A stretch of 52,509 nucleotides of DNA from Neobacillus cucumis (GTDB lineage Bacteria > Bacillota > Bacilli > Bacillales > Cytobacillaceae): contig NZ_JAFBEX010000028.1 in NCBI RefSeq assembly GCF_016908975.1, positions 1-52,509 on the forward strand. The letters are read 5' to 3'. This document shows positions 25,418 through 34,116 of the stretch, one piece after another. Each line of letters begins with the position of its first letter. Within the stretch, counting starts at the first letter, position 1. The position numbers and the translations under genes are program-made. A model generated the notes under the pieces. That model had not been told where the DNA came from. It made no database searches and saw nothing but the letters and a program-made list of their open reading frames with translations.

Positions 25418-26500
25418 ATGGCTTATAATGAAGTTAAAAATAATGCAAATCGGACTTTTGAAAGAACGTTAACTTATGATTTATATACAGATCCAAAGGT
25501 ATATGAGCAAGAAATAGAGGATGTTTTCGCCAAGTCATGGCAATTGGTTGGACATGTGAGCCAGTTGGAAAATCCGGGGCAATACTTCACAGCTGAAGTA
25601 GCGGGTGAGCCTTTACTCATCTCTCGGGCAAATGATGGGGTTATTCGTGCATTTTATAATGTATGTCCACACCGGGCAACAAAGCTTGAGAAAAAGGATG
25701 AGGGCCAAAAGAAAATTTTTCAATGCAGTTACCATGGCTGGACTTTCCATTTGGATGGTAAGTTAAATAAAGCTCCTAACTTTACTGGGGAAGAAGCTGC
25801 ATGTGTAAGTGACTGTCATTTAAGACCAGTTAGAATCGAAATTTTAGAATCATTGATATTTGTTAATCTAGATGAAAATGCAAAATCATTAATTGAAACA
25901 TATGGAGATTTCTTTGACCGTTTAGCGAAGTTTCCTTTCTTAGGCGAGTTGAAAAGAGTCAACCAAAAAACAAGGGTGCTTAAATGCAATTGGAAAGCAT
26001 TTATTGATAACTATCTGGAATGTGATCATTGCCATGTGGCACATCCTGGCTTTGTAGCTACTCTTGATATGAGAAATTACCAAATTGTTACATGTCAGAA
26101 CTATTCTATTCAAGGTTCAGTAGTGAAGCCGGATAAAACAATGGGCAGTAACGATTTAAATGAAGCTGAAATGCAGGGCGGAGAATTCTACTGGTTATGG
26201 CCAAACCTGATGGTCACCATTTATCCGGGTCCGGGAAATATGGCCACCATTCAAATGCTTCCAATTGATCATGAGACTACTTTAGCAGTTTATACTTATT
26301 ATTTTAGAGATGAAAACCTTACACAAGAAGAAAAGGATTTAGTTACTTTTGCCGAGCAAGTAAGAGAAGAAGACGTTGAATTAGTAGAATTAGAGCAAAT
26401 CGGCTTCCGTTCACGTGCTTTCAACAGAGGGGTTTATTCAAAATCGGAGAAGGCGATTGTTCAATTCCACGAACTTGTATTGGAGGCATTAGGACGATGA
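25418..26500 (+). CDS. Rieske non-heme iron oxygenase, carnitine/betaine monooxygenase-like
   Basis: 360 aa alpha-type oxygenase. The Rieske [2Fe-2S] ligands are C83-x-H85 and C103-x2-H106 (CPHRAT...CSYHGW). The mononuclear iron triad is H204, H209 and D319. The residue that bridges the two centres is Glu201 (LECDHCHVAH) instead of the usual Asp; Glu here is known from the carnitine oxygenase CntA/YeaW. Such enzymes use O2 and electrons from a separate reductase to split C-N bonds of quaternary amines, releasing trimethylamine and an aldehyde. The next genes (aldehyde dehydrogenase, malate-type dehydrogenase) fit carnitine to malic semialdehyde to malate to pyruvate. GAGGAGG precedes the ATG. 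Substrate is inferred; glycine betaine or stachydrine-like substrates remain possible. Confidence 0.85.
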   Translation: MAYNEVKNNANRTFERTLTYDLYTDPKVYEQEIEDVFAKSWQLVGHVSQLENPGQYFTAEVAGEPLLISRANDGVIRAFYNVCPHRATKLEKKDEGQKKIFQCSYHGWTFHLDGKLNKAPNFTGEEAACVSDCHLRPVRIEILESLIFVNLDENAKSLIETYGDFFDRLAKFPFLGELKRVNQKTRVLKCNWKAFIDNYLECDHCHVAHPGFVATLDMRNYQIVTCQNYSIQGSVVKPDKTMGSNDLNEAEMQGGEFYWLWPNLMVTIYPGPGNMATIQMLPIDHETTLAVYTYYFRDENLTQEEKDLVTFAEQVREEDVELVELEQIGFRSRAFNRGVYSKSEKAIVQFHELVLEALGR

Positions 26501-27942
26501 CCAATGTAAAAGTTGCAGTAAAAAAACATTTATTTATTAATGGCCGTGATGTAGAGGCAGCTGCTTATGCTCCTCTATATTCCCCCTATTCAGATGAACT
26601 GATTGCCGAGATTGCCATGGCGGATGAGCAGTTGACAAAAAGGGCAATCGGCTCCGCCCAAGAAGCCTTCCAAGTAATCTCGAAGATCCCAGCATTTGAG
26701 AGATCGGCTATTTTGGAAAAAGTAGTAGAATTATTGAAAGAAAAGGCTGACGAAGCGGCAGAAGTTATTGCTCTTGAGTCGGCGAAGCCAATAACATTCG
26801 CAAAAGGCGAAGTATCCAGAACCATTGAAACCTATAAGTTTGCAGCAGAAGAAGCAAAACGAATTCATGGCGAAACCATTCCTTTTGATGCCGCACCCGG
26901 TGGCGTCGGAAGAATCGGCTATACCGTCCGCAAACCAATAGGAGTCATTGGCGCGATTACACCGTTTAATTTTCCGATGAATCTTGTGGCCCATAAAGTA
27001 GGGCCCGCGATTGCCTCAGGTAACTCAATCGTCTTAAAGCCAGCTTCTCAGACTCCACTATCCGCCTTATATATTGCAGAACTTTTTAAAGAAGCAGGTC
27101 TTCCGGAAGGAGTCTTGAATGTGGTGACGGGTTCTGGTTCGGTTGTTGGCGAGGCGATTATTAATGATGACCGCGTGCAAATGATTACGTTTACAGGGAG
27201 TCCGGCGGTCGGCATTGGTATCCGTAATAAAGCCGGCTTGAAGAAAACCACTTTAGAGCTCGGTTCAAATGCAGCCGTCATATTGGATAAAGATACTAAT
27301 GTTGATCAGGTCATTGACCGCTGTATTATGGGGGCTTTTTCGAATCAAGGGCAAGTTTGCATTTCCTTACAGCGCGTTTATGTCCATGAAGAAGTGTACG
27401 ATCAATTTGTGGAGAAATTCGTGGAAACTGCGAAACAATTAAAGGTGGGCAATCCTTTAGATCCGGAGACCTATATCTCCTCTTTAATTTCGAAAAAGGA
27501 AACAGAGCGTGCTTTAAGCTGGATTGAAGAAGCAAAACAAAATGGGGCAGTCGTATTGGCCGGAGGAAAACTAGCCGCTGGTATATTGGAGCCAACTGTC
27601 ATCGTTAATGTTGATCCGGTGTTAAAGGTTTCCTGTCAGGAGGTATTCGCTCCAGTTGTGATTGTTAATAAAGTAAACTCTGTTGAAGAAGCAATCGGAT
27701 ATGTAAATAATTCGAGATTTGGGCTTCAGGCAGGCATCTATACGAAAAATATTGATCATGCCTTATTAGCAAGTGAGGCTCTTGAAGTAGGGGCAGTTAT
27801 AATCAACGATATCCCTACCTTCCGGGTAGACCAAATGCCATACGGCGGTGTAAAAGAGAGCGGAACGGGCCGAGAAGGGATCAAATATGCCGTAGAGGAA
27901 ATGACAGAATTAAAATTAGTGGTATGGAACAGGGGCGAATAG
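26497..27942 (+). CDS. NAD(P)-dependent aldehyde dehydrogenase, possibly malic semialdehyde dehydrogenase
   Basis: 481 aa, standard ALDH length. The catalytic Cys is residue 288 (NQGQVCISLQR) and the general base Glu is residue 254 (TLELGSNAA). The cofactor loop GVIGAITPFNFPMNLVAHKVGPA and FTGSPAVG are present. It has ELGSN instead of the more common ELGGK/N. The start overlaps the oxygenase stop (ATGA), so both enzymes are made together; it should oxidise the aldehyde released by the oxygenase. Malic semialdehyde is the substrate if carnitine is the growth compound. Confidence 0.88.
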   Translation: MTNVKVAVKKHLFINGRDVEAAAYAPLYSPYSDELIAEIAMADEQLTKRAIGSAQEAFQVISKIPAFERSAILEKVVELLKEKADEAAEVIALESAKPITFAKGEVSRTIETYKFAAEEAKRIHGETIPFDAAPGGVGRIGYTVRKPIGVIGAITPFNFPMNLVAHKVGPAIASGNSIVLKPASQTPLSALYIAELFKEAGLPEGVLNVVTGSGSVVGEAIINDDRVQMITFTGSPAVGIGIRNKAGLKKTTLELGSNAAVILDKDTNVDQVIDRCIMGAFSNQGQVCISLQRVYVHEEVYDQFVEKFVETAKQLKVGNPLDPETYISSLISKKETERALSWIEEAKQNGAVVLAGGKLAAGILEPTVIVNVDPVLKVSCQEVFAPVVIVNKVNSVEEAIGYVNNSRFGLQAGIYTKNIDHALLASEALEVGAVIINDIPTFRVDQMPYGGVKESGTGREGIKYAVEEMTELKLVVWNRGE

Positions 27943-27944
27943 TA

Positions 27945-29027
27945 ATGAGCATCTATAAGATTGCCGTCATTCCCGGAGATGGGATTGGACCTGAAGTGCT
28001 TCAAGAGGGAATTAAGGTTTTAAATAAAATGGCAGCATTGGACGCTTCCCTTCATTTTGAATACACATACTTTCCATGGGGCTGTGAGCATTACACTGAT
28101 CATGGTGTGATGATGGATGAAGACGGGATTGAAAAATTAAAAAACTTTGATGCTATTTTTCTCGGAGCTGTCGGTTATCCAGGTGTACCAGACCATATTT
28201 CATTATGGGATTTGCTTTTAAAAATCAGAAAAAGCTTCAATCAATATATCAATATTCGCCCAATTAAGTTAATAAAAGGTGCTGTATGCCCGTTGAAAGA
28301 CGTGAAGCGGGAAGAAGTGGACATGCTGTTTATCCGAGAAAATAATGAAGGTGAATATGCGGGGGCTGGAGATTGGTTATATAAAGGCCAGGAGAATGAA
28401 GTCGTCCTGCAGACCGGCGTCTTTTCGCGAAAAGGGACGGAACGAGTCATCCGTTATGCGTTTGAGACGGCTAAAAGAGAAGGCAAATCTCTTACGAGCA
28501 TTAGTAAAGGAAATGCACTAAATTATTCAATGGTTTTCTGGGATCAGATCTTTGGTGAAGTCAGCAAGGAGTATCCGGATGTAAAAATAGCGTCCTACCT
28601 CGTGGACGCTGCGGCGATGTTAATGATTACTGATCCGAAGCGATTTGAAGTCGTGGTAACCTCTAATTTATTTGGAGATATTTTAACCGATTTAGGTGCA
28701 GCCCTGGCCGGGGGCATCGGTCTTGCAGCAGGGGCGAATATCAATCCGGAGAAAACCTTCCCTTCGATGTTTGAACCGATTCACGGATCAGCTCCGGATA
28801 TTGCGGGAAAAGGTCTGGCCAATCCTTTGGCGGCCATTTGGTCTGCCAGCCAGCTGCTCGACTTTATAGGATATGAACATTATGGGAAGCTCTTGTTGGA
28901 GGCAATCGAGGTACTGCTTGTCGATGGCAAGGTTTTGACACCCGATATGAAGGGAACGGCCACTACTTCCGAAGTCGGGGATCGCATTATTGAGGTGATT
29001 GAATCACTTTCATTAAAATTGGCTTAA
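27945..29027 (+). CDS. Decarboxylating tartrate/D-malate dehydrogenase-type enzyme (TtuC/DmlA family)
   Basis: 360 aa of the isocitrate/isopropylmalate dehydrogenase superfamily. It has IAVIPGDGIGPEV, the active-site RENNEGEYAG loop, the metal-binding region DAAAMLMITDPKRFEVVVTSNLFGDILTDLGAALAGGIGLA and the NAD-binding FEPIHGSAPDIAGKGLANP. The FLGAVGYPGVPDHISLWDLLLKIRKSFNQYINIRP stretch marks the tartrate/D-malate branch rather than LeuB. The product from malate would be pyruvate plus CO2. In E. coli a gene of this family (yeaU/dmlA) neighbours the carnitine oxygenase genes yeaWX, supporting the pathway. Start ATG 27945 lies 2 nt after the ALDH stop; AGGGGC precedes it. Confidence 0.88.
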   Translation: MSIYKIAVIPGDGIGPEVLQEGIKVLNKMAALDASLHFEYTYFPWGCEHYTDHGVMMDEDGIEKLKNFDAIFLGAVGYPGVPDHISLWDLLLKIRKSFNQYINIRPIKLIKGAVCPLKDVKREEVDMLFIRENNEGEYAGAGDWLYKGQENEVVLQTGVFSRKGTERVIRYAFETAKREGKSLTSISKGNALNYSMVFWDQIFGEVSKEYPDVKIASYLVDAAAMLMITDPKRFEVVVTSNLFGDILTDLGAALAGGIGLAAGANINPEKTFPSMFEPIHGSAPDIAGKGLANPLAAIWSASQLLDFIGYEHYGKLLLEAIEVLLVDGKVLTPDMKGTATTSEVGDRIIEVIESLSLKLA

Positions 29028-29044
29028 GTGTTTATTCGGATTGA

Positions 29045-29059
29045 AAGAAAACGGTAACA
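29045..29059. promoter_or_regulatory. Cre-like site before the permease gene
   Basis: AAGAAAACGGTAACA matches the CcpA cre consensus WTGNAANCGNWWNCA except for one position. It lies in the 169-bp gap between the dehydrogenase and permease genes, which may also hold a secondary promoter. Confidence 0.4.
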
Positions 29060-29196
29060 TCATTTATCGATACATCCCCTTCTTTTGGTCGTTCAATTAA
29101 AAGAGGGGGGACTTGTACTAGATAAATAAAGTGGACGCTGAACCATTAAGGGCTGTAATGGAATTACTAAAACCTGGGATTTGGAGGCGGTTATTA

Positions 29197-30597
29197 ATGA
29201 AAGTAGAGCAACGAAGTATTGATTATGTACCGGATTCGGAACGGCACGGCAAAGCACGAGATTTATTTAATATCTGGTTCAGCGGTAACATGCAGCTTAC
29301 ACCTGTTATTACTGGGGCAGTTGCTATATCGCTCGGTCTGAATGTTTTCTGGGCGCTCACTGCTGTGATTCTCGGAAACTTAATTGGTGGATTATTTATG
29401 GCAACACACTCTGCCCAAGGTCCAAAGCTTGGCATACCTCAAATGATTCAAAGTAGGGCTCAGTTTGGGGTCATCGGTGCTATCTTGCCATTGATTCTCG
29501 TCATGGTTATGTACATTGGATCTGTATACTACAGTGGTTTACTTGGTGCACAGGCCATCCATAGCGCAATCCCAGGCATTCCCGTATGGCTTGCAATGAT
29601 CGTACTAAACGGAGTCACATTGATTGTTACCACCTATGGATATGACCTCATCCATAAAGTTGAAAAATATTTCGCGATTGTATTTGCAATCGTTTTCATT
29701 ATCATAACGGTGGAAGCCTTTAGACTCCCACTGCCCGCACATAGCTGGTCAGTTTCCAGTTTTAAAGCTGGACCATTTTTGATGGCACTAAGTGTTTGCA
29801 CCACTTGGCTCTTGACATACGCACCATATGTTGCTGATTACTCCCGCTACTTGCCACGTAACACATCGTCGCGTGCGACATTTGGCTGGACATATGCCGG
29901 CGGTGTTCTTGGGACAGGCTGGACGATGGCGCTAGGGGTTATCCTGATTGCATCTTCCCCTAAATTCGGGACGGATCCAACTGGATTTCTTGCCAACATG
30001 GTTGGTCACAGTTTGGCTCCAATCATCTATATCGTCATCGTGATGGGAATCCTTGGCGTTAACGTGCTGAATCTTTACTGTGCATTTATGGCTACCGTTA
30101 CGTCCATTGAGCCATTCACTAAAATAAAAGTGACACCAACGAAACGTTTTTCTATCTTAGCGATTTGCACGATTATTGCCACATGGCTTGGCATCGTTGG
30201 TCAAGGTGACCTTGTAGCAATCATGAATGATTTCATGTTATTGCTTCAGTACATCATGGTGCCATGGAGCGCAATCAACTTGGTTGATTACTACCTGCTT
30301 CGCCGCGGGAATTATAGTATCAAAGATATTTTTGATGTAAACGGCAAATATGGTAAGTTCAACTGGACGTGTATTGGTGCCTACTTAATCAGCATCGTGG
30401 CACAAACTCCTTTCATGAATGTGGAAGGTATCTATCAAGGACCCGTTGCAAAGGCACTCGGAGCAGACATTTCGTGGACTGTCGCCTTAATTTTACCAGC
30501 CATCATCTACTACTACGCGATGAAAGCAAAGTTGACAGCAACTGGTGAACTGCAAGAAATCAAGCGTACTCAGGCTGCAAAAGCAGTCAATGAATAA
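29197..30597 (+). CDS. NCS1-family permease (cytosine/purine transporter fold)
   Basis: About 466 aa with 12 membrane helices. NCS1 features include HGKARDLFNIWFSGNMQLTPVITGA at the N-terminus, GPKLGIPQMIQSRAQFG, and TWLLTYAPYVADYSRYLP around TM6. Start ATG 29197 has GGAGGCGG upstream; the ORF track start at 29131 has no site. Known family substrates are nucleobases, hydantoins, allantoin and thiamine. Its place behind a C-N bond cleaving oxygenase suggests it imports the operon's nitrogenous substrate, taking the role BCCT carriers play elsewhere. A strong terminator follows. Confidence 0.87.
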   Translation: MKVEQRSIDYVPDSERHGKARDLFNIWFSGNMQLTPVITGAVAISLGLNVFWALTAVILGNLIGGLFMATHSAQGPKLGIPQMIQSRAQFGVIGAILPLILVMVMYIGSVYYSGLLGAQAIHSAIPGIPVWLAMIVLNGVTLIVTTYGYDLIHKVEKYFAIVFAIVFIIITVEAFRLPLPAHSWSVSSFKAGPFLMALSVCTTWLLTYAPYVADYSRYLPRNTSSRATFGWTYAGGVLGTGWTMALGVILIASSPKFGTDPTGFLANMVGHSLAPIIYIVIVMGILGVNVLNLYCAFMATVTSIEPFTKIKVTPTKRFSILAICTIIATWLGIVGQGDLVAIMNDFMLLLQYIMVPWSAINLVDYYLLRRGNYSIKDIFDVNGKYGKFNWTCIGAYLISIVAQTPFMNVEGIYQGPVAKALGADISWTVALILPAIIYYYAMKAKLTATGELQEIKRTQAAKAVNE

Positions 30598-30640
30598 CCA
30601 GAGTAAATGCCTTAACTATCTACCTAAATAAGAAAATTTA

Positions 30641-30679
30641 CTATCCCATGAGATTTGCAGCTCATGGGATAGATTTTTT
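30641..30679 (+). terminator. Terminator of the oxygenase-permease operon
   Basis: CTATCCCATGAG and CTCATGGGATAG form a perfect 12-bp stem with an 8-nt loop, then ATTTTTT. Confidence 0.95.
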
Positions 30680-30699
30680 GAACAAAAGATATAAGAAAT

Positions 30700-32457
30700 G
30701 TGGTGGCTGCAATTAAACAATTTCAAATTATAGTTGAAAAAAATGTCCCATGTAAGATGCGTGATGGGGTCATTCTTTATGCAGATATTTATCGACCAAA
30801 TAAGGAGGGGAGGTTTCCGGTTTTATTAACAAGGCTTCCGTATAGTAAAGATCTTCCGTATTATTCCCATCGTTATTTAGATACAAATCGGCTTGTGGAA
30901 AATGGATTTATCGTGATTATTCAGGATGTGAGGGGCCGCTTTCAGTCAGAAGGGGATTTTCAACCATTCAGACAAGAGGCCAATGATGGATTTGATACAG
31001 TAGAATGGGCAGCAGCATTTCCATATTCGACTGGAAAAGTCGGTATGTTTGGATTGTCATATTATGGATATACCCAACTTTTGGCTGCAACGAAAAAGCC
31101 GCCGCACTTGGCTGCCATTTTTCCTGCGATGACATTAAATGACCAAAGAAATGGTGTTTCTTACCGGAATGGTGCTTATCAACTGGGTTTTACGGAAACA
31201 TGGGCACTTGAATCGATAGCCCCTGATTTGCTTAAACGAAAATACGAAAATCCGGTGGAAAGAAAGAGGGAGATTCAGAAGATTGCCGATTATCTTAATA
31301 GATTAGATGATTTATACGGATTTGCCCCGATTAAGCAATGGCCTCCATTAAAGGAACTTGGAATTGCGGACTATTTTTTTGAGGAATTGTCCCAATCTCT
31401 TGAAAATGAGGATTATTGGGGACAATCAAGCATAGCTGACAAGTATCGCGACCTTCAGGTTCCTGCCTTTCATTTAGGCGGCTGGCATGATTGCTTTATC
31501 GGTCCGACCTTAACGAATTATATAGAAATGAACAAAACGGGACCTCATCAAAAGCTAATTGTCGGACCATGGGGGCATGGCTATTTTTCCTCCGTGCAAG
31601 GGGAAGTCTTCTATGGTGTCCATGCCTCAGGTGATTGGATTGATCTCGAAAAGGATATTACGGATCTCCATATTCACTGGTTTAATCATTGGCTCAAAGG
31701 AATTGATATCGGCTTAGAAACAGAGCCCCCGGTTAAAATTTTTGTCATGGGCATCAATCAATGGCGAGATGAAATGGAATGGCCGCTAAAACGAACTGTT
31801 TATACCAATTTTTATTTGCAAAGCAACGGAAAAGCCAATATAAAAAATGGTGATGGCCGACTTTCTCTGACTCAGCCAACAGATGGAGCCACGGACTGCT
31901 TTATATACAATCCAAATCATCCTGTACCTACCAAAGGCGGTCGTACATTGTTTTTTGGTCCAATGACAATGGGCCCTTTGAATCAACATGAAATTGAGGA
32001 GCGGGAAGATGTGCTTGTTTATTCATCTGCGCCATTAACTGATCCTGTTGAGGTGACAGGAAACGTGAAGGTAAAATTATGGGCTTCCTCAGACGCGAAA
32101 GATACCGATTTTACAGCTAAGCTCGTCGATGCGGATTCCAATGGCAATGCCATTATTTTAGCCGAGGGAATTGTCAATGCCAAATATCGGAATAGCTTCA
32201 TTCCTGAAGAGGAATTGGCAGGGGAAGTGGTGGAATATGAAATTGACCTTTGGGCAACAAGTAATGTGTTCCTGCCGGGACACCGGATAACACTGGAAAT
32301 ATCCTCAAGCAGTTTTCCTCATTACTTGCCGAACCCAAATACCGGAGAATCCTTAATTGAAAGTGATCTGAGGATAAAGGCGAGGCAAACAATCTACCAT
32401 AATAAACAGTATCCATCCCATCTAATCCTTCCAATCGTTCCGGCTAAGGAAGGATAA
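30700..32457 (+). CDS. CocE/NonD-family alpha/beta hydrolase (X-Pro dipeptidyl-peptidase fold)
   Basis: 585 aa. The N-terminal alpha/beta hydrolase domain has CKMRDGVILYADIYRP, DVRGRFQSEGDF (oxyanion region), and the nucleophile Ser120 in GLSYYGY. A catalytic His is likely in GPWGHG. The C-terminal half is the jelly-roll domain (DPVEVTGNVKVKLWASSDAKDTDFTAKLVD). The family cleaves acyl esters (CocE), glutaryl amides or X-Pro peptides. No signal peptide. Start GTG 30700 has a poor ribosome binding site and is uncertain. It follows the oxygenase operon's terminator, so it may be read through or separately transcribed. It could hydrolyse an ester precursor of the operon's substrate, which is inference. 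Confidence 0.85.
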   Translation: MVAAIKQFQIIVEKNVPCKMRDGVILYADIYRPNKEGRFPVLLTRLPYSKDLPYYSHRYLDTNRLVENGFIVIIQDVRGRFQSEGDFQPFRQEANDGFDTVEWAAAFPYSTGKVGMFGLSYYGYTQLLAATKKPPHLAAIFPAMTLNDQRNGVSYRNGAYQLGFTETWALESIAPDLLKRKYENPVERKREIQKIADYLNRLDDLYGFAPIKQWPPLKELGIADYFFEELSQSLENEDYWGQSSIADKYRDLQVPAFHLGGWHDCFIGPTLTNYIEMNKTGPHQKLIVGPWGHGYFSSVQGEVFYGVHASGDWIDLEKDITDLHIHWFNHWLKGIDIGLETEPPVKIFVMGINQWRDEMEWPLKRTVYTNFYLQSNGKANIKNGDGRLSLTQPTDGATDCFIYNPNHPVPTKGGRTLFFGPMTMGPLNQHEIEEREDVLVYSSAPLTDPVEVTGNVKVKLWASSDAKDTDFTAKLVDADSNGNAIILAEGIVNAKYRNSFIPEEELAGEVVEYEIDLWATSNVFLPGHRITLEISSSSFPHYLPNPNTGESLIESDLRIKARQTIYHNKQYPSHLILPIVPAKEG

Positions 32458-32485
32458 TGGAACCAGTAGACTTCCGGCACTCATG

Positions 32486-32523
32486 AAAAAGATGCGAACA
32501 CCAAAAGGTTTCGCATCTTTTTT
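32486..32523. terminator. Bidirectional terminator between the hydrolase gene and pdxT
   Basis: AAAAGATGCGA and TCGCATCTTTT arms surround a short loop; T-runs follow on both strands. It serves the convergent genes on each side. Confidence 0.85.
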
Positions 32524-32524
32524 A

Positions 32525-33124
32525 TCAATGATCCATTTTTCCGAAAACCATTGTGCTCTCTTGCACCATTTCAATAAAATACTTCATAATCCTACTATCT
32601 TCTGTTAACTCTGGATGAAAGGAACAGCCTAAGAATTGACCATCTCGAGCTAAAACAATGCGCTCTTCATGTTTTGCTAGAATTTCAACATTTTCACCTG
32701 CAGCGACGATATGCGGAGCCCGGATAAAAACAGCAGAAATATCTTCCCCAATACCTTGAACGGATAGATCTACTTCAAAACTATCTACTTGGCGTCCAAA
32801 TGAATTCCGCTCCACAACTACATCCATTAACCCTAGATGGGGCGAATCATAGCCAACGATATTTTTTGCTAATAAAATCAGGCCTGCACAAGTTCCGAAC
32901 ATAGGAATTCCTTTGTCAGCCATAGCACGAATGGGTTCTAGTAAATCGTAACGGTCCAGCAGTTTACGTATTGTCGTACTTTCTCCGCCAGGTAATACCA
33001 GACCCTTTATTTCTTTTAGATCTTCAACGGATTTAACTGGAATTACCTCACAACCAAGCTCTTCAATTTGTCTACTATGCTCTCTGACTGCACCTTGCAA
33101 TGCCAGTATACCAATTTTTAGCAT
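32525..33124 (-). CDS. pdxT: Pyridoxal 5'-phosphate synthase glutaminase subunit PdxT
   Basis: 199 aa class I-like glutaminase that feeds ammonia to PdxS. It begins MLKIGILALQGAVREH. The nucleophile is Cys79 in FGTCAGL, PGGEST forms the oxyanion strand, and the His-Glu pair is in CSFHPELTED. The ORF opens further upstream inside pdxS; I chose ATG 33124, which starts one base after the pdxS stop, as in B. subtilis. Second gene of the pdxST operon. Confidence 0.96.
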   Translation of the reverse strand: MLKIGILALQGAVREHSRQIEELGCEVIPVKSVEDLKEIKGLVLPGGESTTIRKLLDRYDLLEPIRAMADKGIPMFGTCAGLILLAKNIVGYDSPHLGLMDVVVERNSFGRQVDSFEVDLSVQGIGEDISAVFIRAPHIVAAGENVEILAKHEERIVLARDGQFLGCSFHPELTEDSRIMKYFIEMVQESTMVFGKMDH

Positions 33125-33125
33125 A

Positions 33126-34010
33126 TTACCAACCACGATCCTGCATACGTTCGCTTGCATCTAGAGTTGCAATTTCAATACCTTTCATTGGTGTACCCAA
33201 CTCTTTTGAAATTTCAGCAATCAGTTTATAGTCTTGATAGTGAGTTGTTGCCTCTACAATGGCACGTGCGAATTTTTCTGGGTTATCAGACTTGAAAATA
33301 CCTGATCCTACAAATACACCATCTGCTCCAAGTTCCATCATTAAAGCAGCATCAGCGGGTGTAGCCACGCCGCCAGCAGCAAAGTTTACAACTGGTAAGC
33401 GGCCTAATTTTTTGATTTCTAATAATAATTCAAATGGTGCTCCTAAAATTTTTGCCTCGGTCATTAATTCATCTGTACTCATACTCACAACACGTCTAAC
33501 TTGTGCATTCACTTTGCGAATATGACGAACCGCTTCAACAATATTTCCGGTTCCCGGTTCACCTTTTGTTCGTAACATGGAAGCTCCTTCTCCAATACGG
33601 CGTGCAGCTTCCCCTAAATCGCGGCAACCACAAACAAAAGGTACGGTGTATTCGCTTTTTAATAAATGGAATTCTTCATCTGCAGGTGTTAATACTTCAC
33701 TTTCATCAATGTAATCGACGCCCATTGCTTCTAATACACGTGCTTCTACAATGTGGCCAATACGTGCTTTTGCCATTACTGGAATCGTTACAGCGTTCAT
33801 TACCTCCTCTACAATACGAGGGTCTGCCATACGGGCTACTCCTCCAGCTGCTCGGATATCTGATGGCACTCGCTCTAAAGCCATAACCGCAACTGCACCT
33901 GCAGCCTCTGCAATTTTTGCTTGCTCGGCATTAATGACATCCATAATGACGCCGCCTTTTTGCATTTCTGCCATTCCACGTTTTACGGTTTCCGTCCCTA
34001 CCTGTTTCAT
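33126..34010 (-). CDS. pdxS: Pyridoxal 5'-phosphate synthase subunit PdxS
   Basis: 294 aa (beta/alpha)8 enzyme that makes PLP from ribose 5-phosphate, glyceraldehyde 3-phosphate and PdxT-derived ammonia. The start TETVKRGMAEMQKGGVIMDV, VMALERVPSDIRAAGGVARMADP, MAKARIGHIVEARVLEA and DYIDESEVLTPADEEFH are diagnostic. GGAGG is 7 nt before the ATG. Divergent from pdxR, its likely regulator. Confidence 0.97.
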   Translation of the reverse strand: MKQVGTETVKRGMAEMQKGGVIMDVINAEQAKIAEAAGAVAVMALERVPSDIRAAGGVARMADPRIVEEVMNAVTIPVMAKARIGHIVEARVLEAMGVDYIDESEVLTPADEEFHLLKSEYTVPFVCGCRDLGEAARRIGEGASMLRTKGEPGTGNIVEAVRHIRKVNAQVRRVVSMSTDELMTEAKILGAPFELLLEIKKLGRLPVVNFAAGGVATPADAALMMELGADGVFVGSGIFKSDNPEKFARAIVEATTHYQDYKLIAEISKELGTPMKGIEIATLDASERMQDRGW

Positions 34011-34116
34011 AATAAAACCTCCATTGATTTGATGATGATTATTAGTATAATAGAAATTGACTTTATGAAAAGGTTCAATTTTTTAAAAAAGTATGTGGTC
34101 AGTGGGGGGATTAGGA
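34011..34116. promoter_or_regulatory. Divergent pdxS-pdxR promoter region
   Basis: The 106-bp gap is AT-rich and must hold both promoters and any PdxR sites. A TTGACT lies on the plus strand near 34057, and TATTAT/TATACT hexamers lie on the minus strand around 34040-34050. Exact start sites are not assignable by eye. Confidence 0.45.

Noticed and set aside
27326..27595. Minus-strand ORF inside the aldehyde dehydrogenase
   Set aside because: Shadow of a conserved gene.
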